NCBI GenBank assembly: GCA_039679645.1
Contig: JBDKUO010000047.1
Coordinates: forward strand, 1 to 64,000
Reading direction: 5' to 3'
Source: Armatimonadota bacterium
GTDB lineage: Bacteria; Armatimonadota; UBA5829
DNA length: 64,000 nucleotides
The position numbers and the translations under genes are program-made. Each line of letters begins with the position of its first letter. Positions within the stretch are counted from its first letter, which is position 1. The notes under the pieces were generated by a model. The model was given only the letters and a program-made list of their open reading frames with translations, did not search any database and had not been told where the DNA came from. Shown in pieces: positions 16,421 through 23,553 of this stretch.

Positions 16421-16789
16421 ATGAAAGCAAGAAGACATACCGCTATTGAACTCTTGATGTGCCACTCGGACAGCATAGCAGCCGAAATGCTTGGAATCAG
16501 GTTGTCCACCCTGAGGCAATGGATGCGTGAAGAGAGCTTCATGGATGCTCTGCGAGAGCGAGAAAAGGAGCAGGCCGCAGGGTTTAGAAGACTTGCCCGT
16601 CAAGCGGCTCTAAACGCTGCCTCGGCGCTGTGCCGGATGACATCAGAGTCGGCTAAGACGGACGGTAAGGTCCTGCTCGAAATACTCAAGGCAAGCGGCG
16701 CATTCGAGACCCCCGATGTCGACCCAGGTGAAGCCCTTGCCGAGATAATCAGACGCGCTTCCGAGGATGACGATGAAGATGAAGACTGA
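16421..16789 (+). CDS. Phage terminase small subunit-like DNA-binding protein
   Basis: A 122-residue protein whose N-terminal third is a helix-turn-helix: AIELLMCHSDSIAAEMLGIRLSTLRQWMREESF. The helical middle AAGFRRLARQAALNAASALCRMT and an acidic tail (EDDDEDED) follow. This layout and its position directly before the large subunit fit a terminase small subunit that recognises the packaging site. The chosen ATG follows GGGAGG. A longer frame starting at 16337 would translate through the leader hairpin and is rejected. It overlaps the large subunit gene by 23 bases. Confidence 0.75.
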   Translation: MKARRHTAIELLMCHSDSIAAEMLGIRLSTLRQWMREESFMDALREREKEQAAGFRRLARQAALNAASALCRMTSESAKTDGKVLLEILKASGAFETPDVDPGEALAEIIRRASEDDDEDED

Positions 16790-18092
16790 CGCATCGAAAA
16801 GGCTCCGGCTGGCAAAGATACTTTGGGGCTGGAAGCCGCACAAGACCCAAAGACAGTGGATGCTCAACGAGGCAGAGGTCAAAGTCGCATCATGCGGCAG
16901 GCGCTGGGGCAAGACCGAGTCCGCCGCCATTGACGCCGCCACCATGGCTGTTTTCCATCCGGGCAGCGTGCAGATGATCGTCTCGGCTACTTATGACCAG
17001 GCCCGGTTGATATTCGACAGCGTAGAGCGGCTCGTCACCGGTTCGGAGCTTCTCAGACATGCCGCAAAAGTCGTGCGGACGCCGTACCCCAGGCTGACAT
17101 TGGGCAGGAGTATAATCACTGCGCGCACAGCCGACGAGGACGGCAGAAACCTGCGCGGCAACTCGGCGGATCGAATTATAGTAGATGAGGCGGCGTATGT
17201 GCGTGACTGCGTGATCCACGAAGTGATCTCGCCGATGCTTGCAGACCGTGACGGACGTCTGGTGATGATTTCGACCCCTTTCGGCAAGAATCACTTTTAC
17301 AGGGCATTCATGAGGGGAGCGGATGGATCAGGCAGCAAAAGGCATGCGTCATTCAGCTTTCCGTCCTGGGCAAACCCGCATATCAGCCGCGAGTATATAG
17401 ATCAGCAGAGACTCGAGATAAGCCCGAGGCAGTTCGCTGTCGAGTATGAGGCTGCTTTTATTGACGACCAGTGCAGCGTGTTCTCTTGGAAAGATATCGA
17501 GTCTGCCTCAACGCAGTCTGATACCGCGTCCACAAATATCGATTATGTGGTAGCCGGTATTGACTGGGCGCGCTATTCGGACTACACGGCGGTTGTCGCC
17601 ATGAGCGTGGGCGAGTCCGGCTGCGAGGTGATTGGTATCGACCGATTCAATTCTATGAGCTGGAGCAGCCAGATAGAGCGTGTTGTCGACTTTCTGAAGC
17701 GATATAGAGTCGGTTCGGCGCTTACGGACCAGACTTCTGTCGGCGACCCGCTCCTCGAACAGCTCAAATCCAGGCTCTGGGAGTGCGGCGCGGATATATC
17801 CGTGGAGGGTTACACTTTCACGAACCAGTCAAAGCGCGATTTGATTGAGAACCTCTCGCTTCAGTTTGCCCATAATGCAATCAAAATCCCGCGCGATGAG
17901 GCTCTTATGCGCGAGTTGCAATACTACGAATACGAGCTTACAGACTCGGGCAATGTGCGCATGAACGCTCGATCCGGCCACCACGATGACCTGGTGATTG
18001 CCATTGCTCTTGCCTGCCTGCAGGCAAAGTCATCCGGCTTTTCCGGAAGGTATCTGAGCAGGAACGGGAGGGTTGCTGTGGGGGGATGGTAA
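16767..18092 (+). CDS. Phage terminase large subunit (ATPase-nuclease)
   Basis: The motor that packages DNA into the prohead. The ATPase domain has the Walker A-like CGRRWGKT (about residues 43-50), the Walker B RIIVDEAAY (about 136-144) and the coupling segment MISTPFG. The nuclease domain has GIDWARYSDYTAVV with its first metal-binding Asp, LTDQTS, and GHHDDLVIAIALA near the end. At 441 residues it is close to the length of Mu gp28-like large subunits. All key acidic residues appear intact, so the gene is not obviously decayed. The start is one of several clustered ATG codons. Confidence 0.92.
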   Translation: MTMKMKTDASKRLRLAKILWGWKPHKTQRQWMLNEAEVKVASCGRRWGKTESAAIDAATMAVFHPGSVQMIVSATYDQARLIFDSVERLVTGSELLRHAAKVVRTPYPRLTLGRSIITARTADEDGRNLRGNSADRIIVDEAAYVRDCVIHEVISPMLADRDGRLVMISTPFGKNHFYRAFMRGADGSGSKRHASFSFPSWANPHISREYIDQQRLEISPRQFAVEYEAAFIDDQCSVFSWKDIESASTQSDTASTNIDYVVAGIDWARYSDYTAVVAMSVGESGCEVIGIDRFNSMSWSSQIERVVDFLKRYRVGSALTDQTSVGDPLLEQLKSRLWECGADISVEGYTFTNQSKRDLIENLSLQFAHNAIKIPRDEALMRELQYYEYELTDSGNVRMNARSGHHDDLVIAIALACLQAKSSGFSGRYLSRNGRVAVGGW

Positions 18093-18162
18093 CCTCGCTC
18101 TGCTATTGTTCCTTCCCAGAGTAGGTATAAGTAATACAACATAACTCTAGGAGGATCATATT

Positions 18163-18936
18163 ATGCCGAGCAACAATACTTCAAGCGCAGACAACATGAT
18201 GCGCGCAAGCGTGGCAGAGTTTATCGGGACTTTTATTCTAGTATTTGCAGGCACATCCGTAGCGACCTCAGCCATACTGGGTCGACCTATCGCGGGAGTG
18301 CCGCTCAACTCACTATCGGTAGGGCTTACATTCGGGCTGGTGCTGGTGGTGCTCGTAAGTACACTAGGCCACATATCGGGCGCGCACTTTAATCCCGCAG
18401 TCACTATCGGGCTGTACAGCATCGGGCGGTTTCCGGGAAAGTATGTCATAAGCTATATAATCGCACAGATTGCAGGAGCGATTGCTGCATCGCTGGCTGT
18501 GTGGGCTACCTTTGGAGACGCGGCCAGAAGCACAGCGTTTCTCGCAGCCACATACCCTACCGCCACAGCAAGCGAACTGCAGGCATTTCTGATGGAGGTG
18601 ATTATAGCATTCATCCTGCTCTTTACTATTGTCTCGATCTCGACAGACGAGCGGGCAAACGTGACTACAGCCAGTCTTGCAATTGGTTTCGCGCTGGGAG
18701 TCGGCGTGTTGATCGGCGGGCCGGTGAGTGGAGGGTCTGTGAACCCTGCTCGCACACTCGGCCCGATGATTGTATCAGGCAACTTCACCAGTGTATGGGT
18801 CTATCTGGTCGGCCCGATCGTCGGTGCTATCGTTGCGGCTCTGATCTATCACTACTTCATATTTGCCGCAAAGGCCCCTTTGCCTGAGGAGAGGACAGGC
18901 GTGATCGGCAGGACCGGGGAAGCGGGCGCTGCATAG
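18163..18936 (+). CDS. Aquaporin/glycerol facilitator (MIP family)
   Basis: A 257-residue six-helix channel protein with both NPA boxes intact: GAHFNPAVT (NPA at about residues 77-79) and GGSVNPARTLGP near residue 195. MIP channels conduct water, glycerol or small neutral solutes through the inner membrane. The gene has its own ribosome site (AGGAGG) and its own intrinsic terminator just downstream. It lies between the terminase and portal genes of a phage head module, an unusual place for an aquaporin. It may be cargo acquired by the phage or a later insertion. The coding sequence looks functional. Confidence 0.93.
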   Translation: MPSNNTSSADNMMRASVAEFIGTFILVFAGTSVATSAILGRPIAGVPLNSLSVGLTFGLVLVVLVSTLGHISGAHFNPAVTIGLYSIGRFPGKYVISYIIAQIAGAIAASLAVWATFGDAARSTAFLAATYPTATASELQAFLMEVIIAFILLFTIVSISTDERANVTTASLAIGFALGVGVLIGGPVSGGSVNPARTLGPMIVSGNFTSVWVYLVGPIVGAIVAALIYHYFIFAAKAPLPEERTGVIGRTGEAGAA

Positions 18937-18964
18937 CGCAAACAATTTTACAGTAATATTTGGC

Positions 18965-19001
18965 AAGCGCTCTTGTAGTCTATCTGCAGGGGCGCTTTTT
19001 T
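18965..19001 (+). terminator. Intrinsic terminator after the aquaporin gene
   Basis: AAGCGCTCTTG pairs with CAGGGGCGCTT (wobbles included) and is followed by six T. It lies about 30 bases past the aquaporin stop and upstream of the portal ribosome site, so the aquaporin would normally end the transcript coming from the terminase genes. Confidence 0.7.
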
Positions 19002-19043
19002 GTGCCTGATTTTAGCGTCAAATTTCCAAACAGGAGGCAGTGT

Positions 19044-20291
19044 ATGTCAAAATCGGTTCTAACCAAATTCAAGGATAAGCTCCGCTCCCGGAAGCCGCCG
19101 CCCTTAAACGAACTCGCATCAGCCAGAGGATCGATCACATCTGCTCTGGGTTCCATCTTGCCGTATAACCCCGATGACCTGATAGGCAAGCGCGGCTATG
19201 GCATCTACGATCAGATGCAGCGCGATGCCCAGGTGCAGGCGTGCCTGATGATCAAGAAGTTTGCCGTGCTCTCGCATGGCTGGGAAGTTCACCCGGCATC
19301 CAGCGACCTAAAGGACATTCGTGTAGCAGACTTCGTGCGCTGGGCGCTGGAGGATATGCGCGGCTCGATATTAGACGTGCTCTACAACGTCCTCGATGCG
19401 CTGGCAAAGGGCTTCAGTGTGATGGAGATCAACTATCGCGTGATCGAGGACTCGTCGTATGCTGGGATGATCGGACTCGCCTCGATCAAGAGCAAGGACC
19501 CGTCTACATTCACCTTCGATACAGACGAGTTCATGAATGTGCGGTCTCTTCACAGAAACAGTGGGTTCATTTCGGGAACAAGTTCCCGAAATACCGAGGG
19601 CAGGGGTGAGGGGTCACTTCCGCCGGAGAAGTTTGCGATCTACTCGTATCTGCCCAGGTATGAATCGCCTTATGGAACGTCGGACCTGCGCGCAGCCTAC
19701 AAGCACTTCTGGAGCAAGGACGTGCTGATGCGGTTCCTGAATGTCTATCTGGAAAAATACGGCTCGCCTACAGCTAAGGGCAGCTACAAAAGAGGCACAC
19801 CCAAGACGGCTCAGGATGACCTGCTGAAAATACTTGATAAGATTCAGCAGCAGACCGCTATCGTTATACCAGAGGACGTGCAGGTCGAGCTTATGGAGGC
19901 TCAACGCGGCGGCGAGGCGGGTTACCTGGACGCGATAGAGTTCCACGACAAGCAGATAGCCAAAGCAATTCTTGCTCAGACAATGGTGACTGACGAGGGC
20001 GCTCGCACCGGCTCATACGCTATGGCGAAAGTTCATCTGGACGTGCTCAAAATGTGCCTGCAAAAGCTCAAGCGTGACCTGGAAGAGAGCGTGATGCGCG
20101 AGCAGGTGATCAGGCGCTTGGTGGATTACAACTTCAACGTCAGCGCATACCCGACATTCAGCCTGGGGCCGCTGGAGGATAAAGACCTGGAATCGCTGTC
20201 GAATGCAGTCACAAAGCTTATTTCAGGCGAGGTGATCCGACCTAATGAGAGCTGGATACGGGAGTATCTGGGGCTGCCCACTGCGGCATAG
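19044..20291 (+). CDS. DUF935-type (Mu gp29-like) phage portal protein
   Basis: The portal forms the dodecameric ring through which DNA enters the capsid. Characteristic stretches include YGIYDQMQRDAQVQACLMIKKFAVLSHGWEVHP, LDALAKGFSVMEINYRV, LPPEKFAIYSYLPRYESPYGTSDLRAAY, KYGSPTAKGSYKRG and DEGARTGSYAMAKVHLDV. AGGAGG precedes the ATG at 19044. An upstream in-frame ATG at 18960 lies in the aquaporin terminator and is rejected. Near residue 180 a perfect hairpin repeat (19569-19592) encodes an extra segment GFISGTSSRNTEGRGEG that looks like an insertion in frame. The protein otherwise appears complete. Confidence 0.9.
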   Translation: MSKSVLTKFKDKLRSRKPPPLNELASARGSITSALGSILPYNPDDLIGKRGYGIYDQMQRDAQVQACLMIKKFAVLSHGWEVHPASSDLKDIRVADFVRWALEDMRGSILDVLYNVLDALAKGFSVMEINYRVIEDSSYAGMIGLASIKSKDPSTFTFDTDEFMNVRSLHRNSGFISGTSSRNTEGRGEGSLPPEKFAIYSYLPRYESPYGTSDLRAAYKHFWSKDVLMRFLNVYLEKYGSPTAKGSYKRGTPKTAQDDLLKILDKIQQQTAIVIPEDVQVELMEAQRGGEAGYLDAIEFHDKQIAKAILAQTMVTDEGARTGSYAMAKVHLDVLKMCLQKLKRDLEESVMREQVIRRLVDYNFNVSAYPTFSLGPLEDKDLESLSNAVTKLISGEVIRPNESWIREYLGLPTAA

Positions 20292-20317
20292 GCAGTAAAG
20301 GCTGAGAAAAATAGAGG

Positions 20318-20345
20318 TTGACATACTGATTTTTTGTGGTATATT
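20318..20345 (+). promoter_or_regulatory. Strong promoter of DUF3800-associated RNA 1
   Basis: A consensus TTGACA (20318-20323) and TATATT (20340-20345) are separated by 16 bases ending in GTGG. Transcription would begin near 20352, at the start of the hairpin-rich sequence and not at any coding frame. The promoter of the second cassette at 22037 has the same spacing and the same TGG-TATA junction. Confidence 0.75.
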
Positions 20346-20351
20346 AGTTTT

Positions 20352-20441
20352 GGCGACGTAAGTCCTACGTAAAGCGTGCCACCGGAAGGGTGTGCATAAG
20401 CTAGATGCAAGCTAGTCGCTCGTAGGAAGTCGCTGTTTTAT
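20352..20441 (+). ncRNA. Candidate structured RNA, DUF3800-associated, copy 1
   Basis: An RNA of about 90 bases is predicted. GCGAC (20353-20357) pairs with GTCGC (20429-20433) and TCCTACG (20363-20369) pairs with CGTAGGA (20421-20427), closing a multi-branched core. The core holds an imperfect GTGCCACC/GGGTGTGC hairpin and an AGCT/AGCT hairpin near 20399-20413. The closing helix is followed by TGTTTTATT, so it can double as its own terminator. That tail overlaps the stop codon of the DUF3800 gene on the other strand. Published comparative work described DUF3800-I to -XI RNA motifs near such genes. Whether this belongs to one of them needs a covariance-model search. Confidence 0.65.
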
Positions 20442-21088
20442 TGTACCACTGCAAAAAACAACCTCGTGCCGTTACCCAGAATTGGTTCCAAAGCTTTGTA
20501 ACCCTTGGAATCGCCACGTTCGTAGTGTCTGAAAATTGCATTCGCTACAAAATCTGCCACTTGAATGCCTAATGACTGCCGTGAATCTGGAAATGCCAAC
20601 TTAACACTAACCTGTGAGTTCATCTCGCACCAAAGCTTAATCCGCAGATACTCACACAGACTATTGCCGGATGCTACTTTTATGGTTCTGCAATCAAGGT
20701 GCACGTCAGCTTGATGAAGGGGACAGAGGAGAGGCGTTAGCAAAAGCCCGGTGACATAGTTATAAAGAATGTTTGTGTCCCGGCGCAACTCTGCTTTAAC
20801 TCTATTCTTATTAATCACAATATAGTGAACTGAGCAATTGAGCGACGAAAGCTTCTTGCAAAACAAATTTCTATCAGTTATTTTGCTTGAATTCGCTTTC
20901 AGTTCTGCTTCAAAAGGAATGTCGCGACTCGACTTGAAGCGGCGGACTAAGCGTTTCAAATGTTTTTGATCTCCATGATCTACACATACTGCAGCAATTA
21001 CGAAGTAGTGAGACGATCCATTACTGAAACCAAGATCGCCGGACTCGTCCAAGTAGAAAATGCAGTCATTTGAGTAATTGTTCAGCAT
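20438..21088 (-). CDS. DUF3800 protein, copy 1
   Basis: The 216-residue protein has the DUF3800 signature: FYLDESGDLGF near the start, the acidic segment FEAELKANS and the late motif SRQSLGIQVADFVANAIFRHY. The biochemical function is unknown, and the conserved acidic residues suggest a metal-dependent enzyme, which is inference. The gene is antisense to the phage head operon, between portal and protease genes, and is tail-to-tail with candidate RNA 1. Its codon use is AT-richer than the flanking phage genes, consistent with separate acquisition. No clear ribosome site precedes the ATG at 21088. Confidence 0.88.
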   Translation of the reverse strand: MLNNYSNDCIFYLDESGDLGFSNGSSHYFVIAAVCVDHGDQKHLKRLVRRFKSSRDIPFEAELKANSSKITDRNLFCKKLSSLNCSVHYIVINKNRVKAELRRDTNILYNYVTGLLLTPLLCPLHQADVHLDCRTIKVASGNSLCEYLRIKLWCEMNSQVSVKLAFPDSRQSLGIQVADFVANAIFRHYERGDSKGYKALEPILGNGTRLFFAVVQ

Positions 21089-21186
21089 GATGAGATTTTA
21101 TCACCATGAACAGTCACGTAGCAAGCAAACTTAATGAACCACCCATCATATTCTGACACGTAAACAGACTTTGAAAGGAGAAAAAT

Positions 21187-21936
21187 ATGACCACTAATAC
21201 AATCGAACGTGAAGCCAAGCTTTTTGAAGCCGGCGCGTACCCGGACAGGGGTATCGAAATTACAGAGGAGGACCTTGATTCGCTGATAGAAGGCACATGC
21301 AACGCACCGGTTCGGATCGAGCATACATCTACCCCGTTTGACGGCGCAATCGGTATGCTAAAGTCTGTCTATCGCAAGGGAAAGGAGCTTTTCGGCAAGC
21401 TGTGTTTTACGCGCGCTGCATGGGAACTTATCAAAGAGGCAAACGCAAAGCGGCTGTCTGTTGCGATCAAAAAGGACAAGAGCGGGATAGCCGAGGTGTC
21501 GCTCGTGCGTGAGCCGAGGATATCGGACGCAGCAGTCTTCAGCGCGGATGATACCGTTCGGATCGATGAGAGCGAGATTGCCGTAGATGCAGAATTTAGC
21601 TCTAGTTCTGATGATCCCGAGGTAGACAGACTCAGAGCTGAGCTTGCAGACAAGAATGCTCAGAGCAATATTGACGATCTAAAACGAGCTGGAAAGCTTA
21701 CACCTGCGTCCGAAGTCTTCGCAAAAGCCTTGCTTCGCTCAGAGGATTCTAATGTCATCACATTCGGCGGTTCGGCCACGCCTGTGAGCCAGGTCTTCAG
21801 ATGGTTTCTGGAGTCTCAGCCCAAGGGGATCGAGTTTTCAGAATTGGCCACTGCTGAGGCTGATGTCGATGAGCCTGAGATATTCGCGAAGCTGGGGGTT
21901 ACCAGCGGGCAGGTGGAGAGGTATCGGGGTAGATAG
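21187..21936 (+). CDS. Mu I-like prohead protease/scaffold protein
   Basis: A 249-residue protein resembling the Mu gpI-type protease: KLFEAGAYPDRGIEITEEDLDSLI, then PVRIEHTSTPFDGAIGML with a likely catalytic His in the first third, and a helical, acidic C-terminal scaffold region (SSDDPEVDRLRAELADKNAQSN). In this family the N-terminal protease matures the head and the C-terminal part acts as internal scaffold. The position before decoration and capsid genes agrees. It begins after TTTGAAAGGAG, a ribosome site repeated before the decoration and capsid genes. DUF3800 cassettes flank it on both sides. Confidence 0.8.
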   Translation: MTTNTIEREAKLFEAGAYPDRGIEITEEDLDSLIEGTCNAPVRIEHTSTPFDGAIGMLKSVYRKGKELFGKLCFTRAAWELIKEANAKRLSVAIKKDKSGIAEVSLVREPRISDAAVFSADDTVRIDESEIAVDAEFSSSSDDPEVDRLRAELADKNAQSNIDDLKRAGKLTPASEVFAKALLRSEDSNVITFGGSATPVSQVFRWFLESQPKGIEFSELATAEADVDEPEIFAKLGVTSGQVERYRGR

Positions 21937-22036
21937 CAAGCATACGCTTACCTCCTCGCCAATAGGCAGAAGTGCTTGTATGACGACATCGCGCGAAGGA
22001 TTGTTCAATTGTGGGTTGATACTCTCAAGATTAGGG

Positions 22037-22064
22037 TTGACTGCACAGATAATTATGGTATACT
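22037..22064 (+). promoter_or_regulatory. Strong promoter of DUF3800-associated RNA 2
   Basis: TTGACT (22037-22042) and TATACT (22059-22064) are separated by 16 bases ending in ATGG. It lies about 100 bases after the protease stop and directly before the hairpin-rich sequence. It has the same geometry as the promoter at 20318. Confidence 0.72.
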
Positions 22065-22175
22065 ACTATTGACAGTTGACAAAACTCGGCTCCATGCCGT
22101 GAGGTCCCGGTCTCCGGGAGACCCTATATCTACTGTCAATAGTGATGTATTGAAGCCGCGTCAAGCGGCTTTTCT
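22065..22175 (+). ncRNA. Candidate structured RNA, DUF3800-associated, copy 2
   Basis: A perfect 12-base inverted repeat, ACTATTGACAGT (22065-22076) and ACTGTCAATAGT (22132-22143), encloses an imperfect CTCGGC/GCCG-GAG hairpin (22085-22103) and a TCCCGG-TCT-CCGGGA hairpin (22105-22119), which can alternatively fold as GGTCTCC/GGAGACC. Transcription probably starts inside the left arm, near 22071. A terminator follows: AGCCGC-GTCAA-GCGGCT then TTTTCTTTT (22154-22177). The terminator lies inside the last codons of the opposite-strand DUF3800 gene. The primary sequence differs from copy 1, but the promoter, tail-to-tail layout and branched fold are alike. Confidence 0.65.
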
Positions 22176-22945
22176 TTTGTGTAGCGCACCCCTGTCTTGC
22201 CTTCTCGCGTATCATCGTAATCCCAGACGCAGTGGATTTGCGGCCACATCAATTGCGCATAACGGTCCTCGCCTTTTTCGTAGGCACGTTGAACAGCCCA
22301 AAGGAAGTAATCGGCAGCCTGTAGTTCAATCCGGTCTTTGGGGAAAGCCGCATGCACCTTGATGGAAGCGGATGGAACTATGCTGTTCTTTTTGCAATAC
22401 CTGCTTCTTGCTGCCTCAAGCGCAGACTGCAAGGCTCTGGTCCTGTCAGCTTTGCCTCTTCTGGCAAAAACAATCGAGTAGGCATCTTCACGATGCAGTT
22501 TATCGTGAAACAGGCTGCGAGTCAGACTATCGTATAGCTGGTTCTGGTTGTAAACATAATTAGGATGCAGCGATCTCCATTCGCTTACAATCCGCACGAC
22601 TTCGCGCTTGACTCGAACCACGGCATGAAACTTGATGTCGTGCTGCATTAGCAACTTAAAGAAATCACGCCTGACCTCACTTGGGTCATCTTTCGCGTGA
22701 AATGCGACAGCAGTCCTGCACTTAACAGGATCCAAGGAGGGCACACCTCGAAAGTATGGGTCTTCAAGTATCTGCTGTCGCAGCTCTTGTGCCTGCAGCG
22801 CAAGTCTCTTCGGGTCTTTCACGTGAACCATTCCAAGAATAAAGTACTTGGAGCAGCCTTCAGTTCCGACCAAGAGCTTACCGCGTCTTCCCCACAAGAC
22901 GCTGTCACCCGCTTCGTCAACGCAGTATTCGATCAAGGCAATCAA
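22136..22945 (-). CDS. DUF3800 protein, copy 2
   Basis: A 269-residue DUF3800 protein, only distantly similar to copy 1 but with the same hallmarks: IEYCVDEAGDSVLWG at the start, VAFHAKDDPSEVRRDFF in the middle and IELQAADYFLWAVQRAYE near the end. It extends about 35 residues past that motif, and the extension overlaps the terminator of candidate RNA 2. It probably starts at a TTG after GGAAAGG. Like copy 1 it is antisense to the phage operon, this time between protease and decoration protein genes. Function unknown. Confidence 0.86.
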   Translation of the reverse strand: MIALIEYCVDEAGDSVLWGRRGKLLVGTEGCSKYFILGMVHVKDPKRLALQAQELRQQILEDPYFRGVPSLDPVKCRTAVAFHAKDDPSEVRRDFFKLLMQHDIKFHAVVRVKREVVRIVSEWRSLHPNYVYNQNQLYDSLTRSLFHDKLHREDAYSIVFARRGKADRTRALQSALEAARSRYCKKNSIVPSASIKVHAAFPKDRIELQAADYFLWAVQRAYEKGEDRYAQLMWPQIHCVWDYDDTREGKTGVRYTKEKPLDAASIHHY

Positions 22946-23012
22946 CCTTTCCGTCAGGGGTATCAGAGGTAATCACCTCTCCCATATTCTATCACTTTGA
23001 AAGGAGCATACC

Positions 23013-23429
23013 ATGACAGCAACAACAACCGCAAGAGAAGCAAAGAGAAAGGACGGCGAGGTCATCTCATACCCGATGGCAGCCGTCAATATCCCCAAAG
23101 GAGCGCTGGTAAACATCAACGCAGCGGGCTACGCCACCAACTCGACCGACACAGCCGGTGAGACCTTCGCAGGTGTCGCTTATGAGACCGTGGACAACTC
23201 AGCAGGCACTGCAGGAGCGCTCAGCATCAGAGTCGAGACCGCAGGTACGTTTGTCTTCGTCGACGGTGGAGCCAACGGCGCTCAGACGGATGTCGGGGTC
23301 ACCTTCAAGGTTCAGGACAATCAGACCGTCACAGACGCCGCAACAACCAACAACATAGTAGCCGGGGTCGCGGTCGAGTCCATCTCGACAACCAGCGTCA
23401 GGGTCAGGATCGACCGTTACGCGAGTTAA
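23013..23429 (+). CDS. DUF2190-type capsid decoration protein
   Basis: A 138-residue, Ala/Thr/Val-rich protein. The pattern REAKRKDGEVISYPMAAVNIPKGALVNINAAGYATNSTDTAG...FAGVAYETVDNSAG is typical of the DUF2190/phage head stabilisation family that decorates the capsid surface. It lies directly before the major capsid gene, the usual place, and starts after TTTGAAAGGAG. No Cys and few bulky residues fit a small beta-rich structural protein. Confidence 0.82.
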   Translation: MTATTTAREAKRKDGEVISYPMAAVNIPKGALVNINAAGYATNSTDTAGETFAGVAYETVDNSAGTAGALSIRVETAGTFVFVDGGANGAQTDVGVTFKVQDNQTVTDAATTNNIVAGVAVESISTTSVRVRIDRYAS

Positions 23430-23434
23430 GAACC

Positions 23435-23532
23435 GTTATGTGTTATGAGTTCTGAGTTGTGTGTTCCTGGAGATACCACGCTTCCATAACACTCAGCACT
23501 TAACTCATAACTCGTAACCCACAACACATAAC
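23435..23532. repeat. Structured intergenic sequence before the capsid gene
   Basis: GTTATGTGTT (23435-23444) pairs perfectly with AACACATAAC (23523-23532). Inside, TTATGAGTT and AACTCATAA form a second pairing, with several near-repeats of CTCATAACTC. It fills the gap between the decoration and capsid genes and ends just before the capsid ribosome site. It could be a small inverted-repeat insertion or an mRNA processing/stability structure. Confidence 0.6.
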
Positions 23533-23553
23533 TTATTTTGAAAGGAGAACAAA

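Noticed and set aside
18960-19043. N-terminal extension of the portal protein
   Set aside because: It would translate the aquaporin terminator. A strong ribosome site precedes the ATG at 19044.
21976-22362. 128-residue plus-strand frame across the second RNA
   Set aside because: It passes through the promoter, the RNA hairpins and the antisense DUF3800 gene, and no domain is evident. It is best explained as chance.
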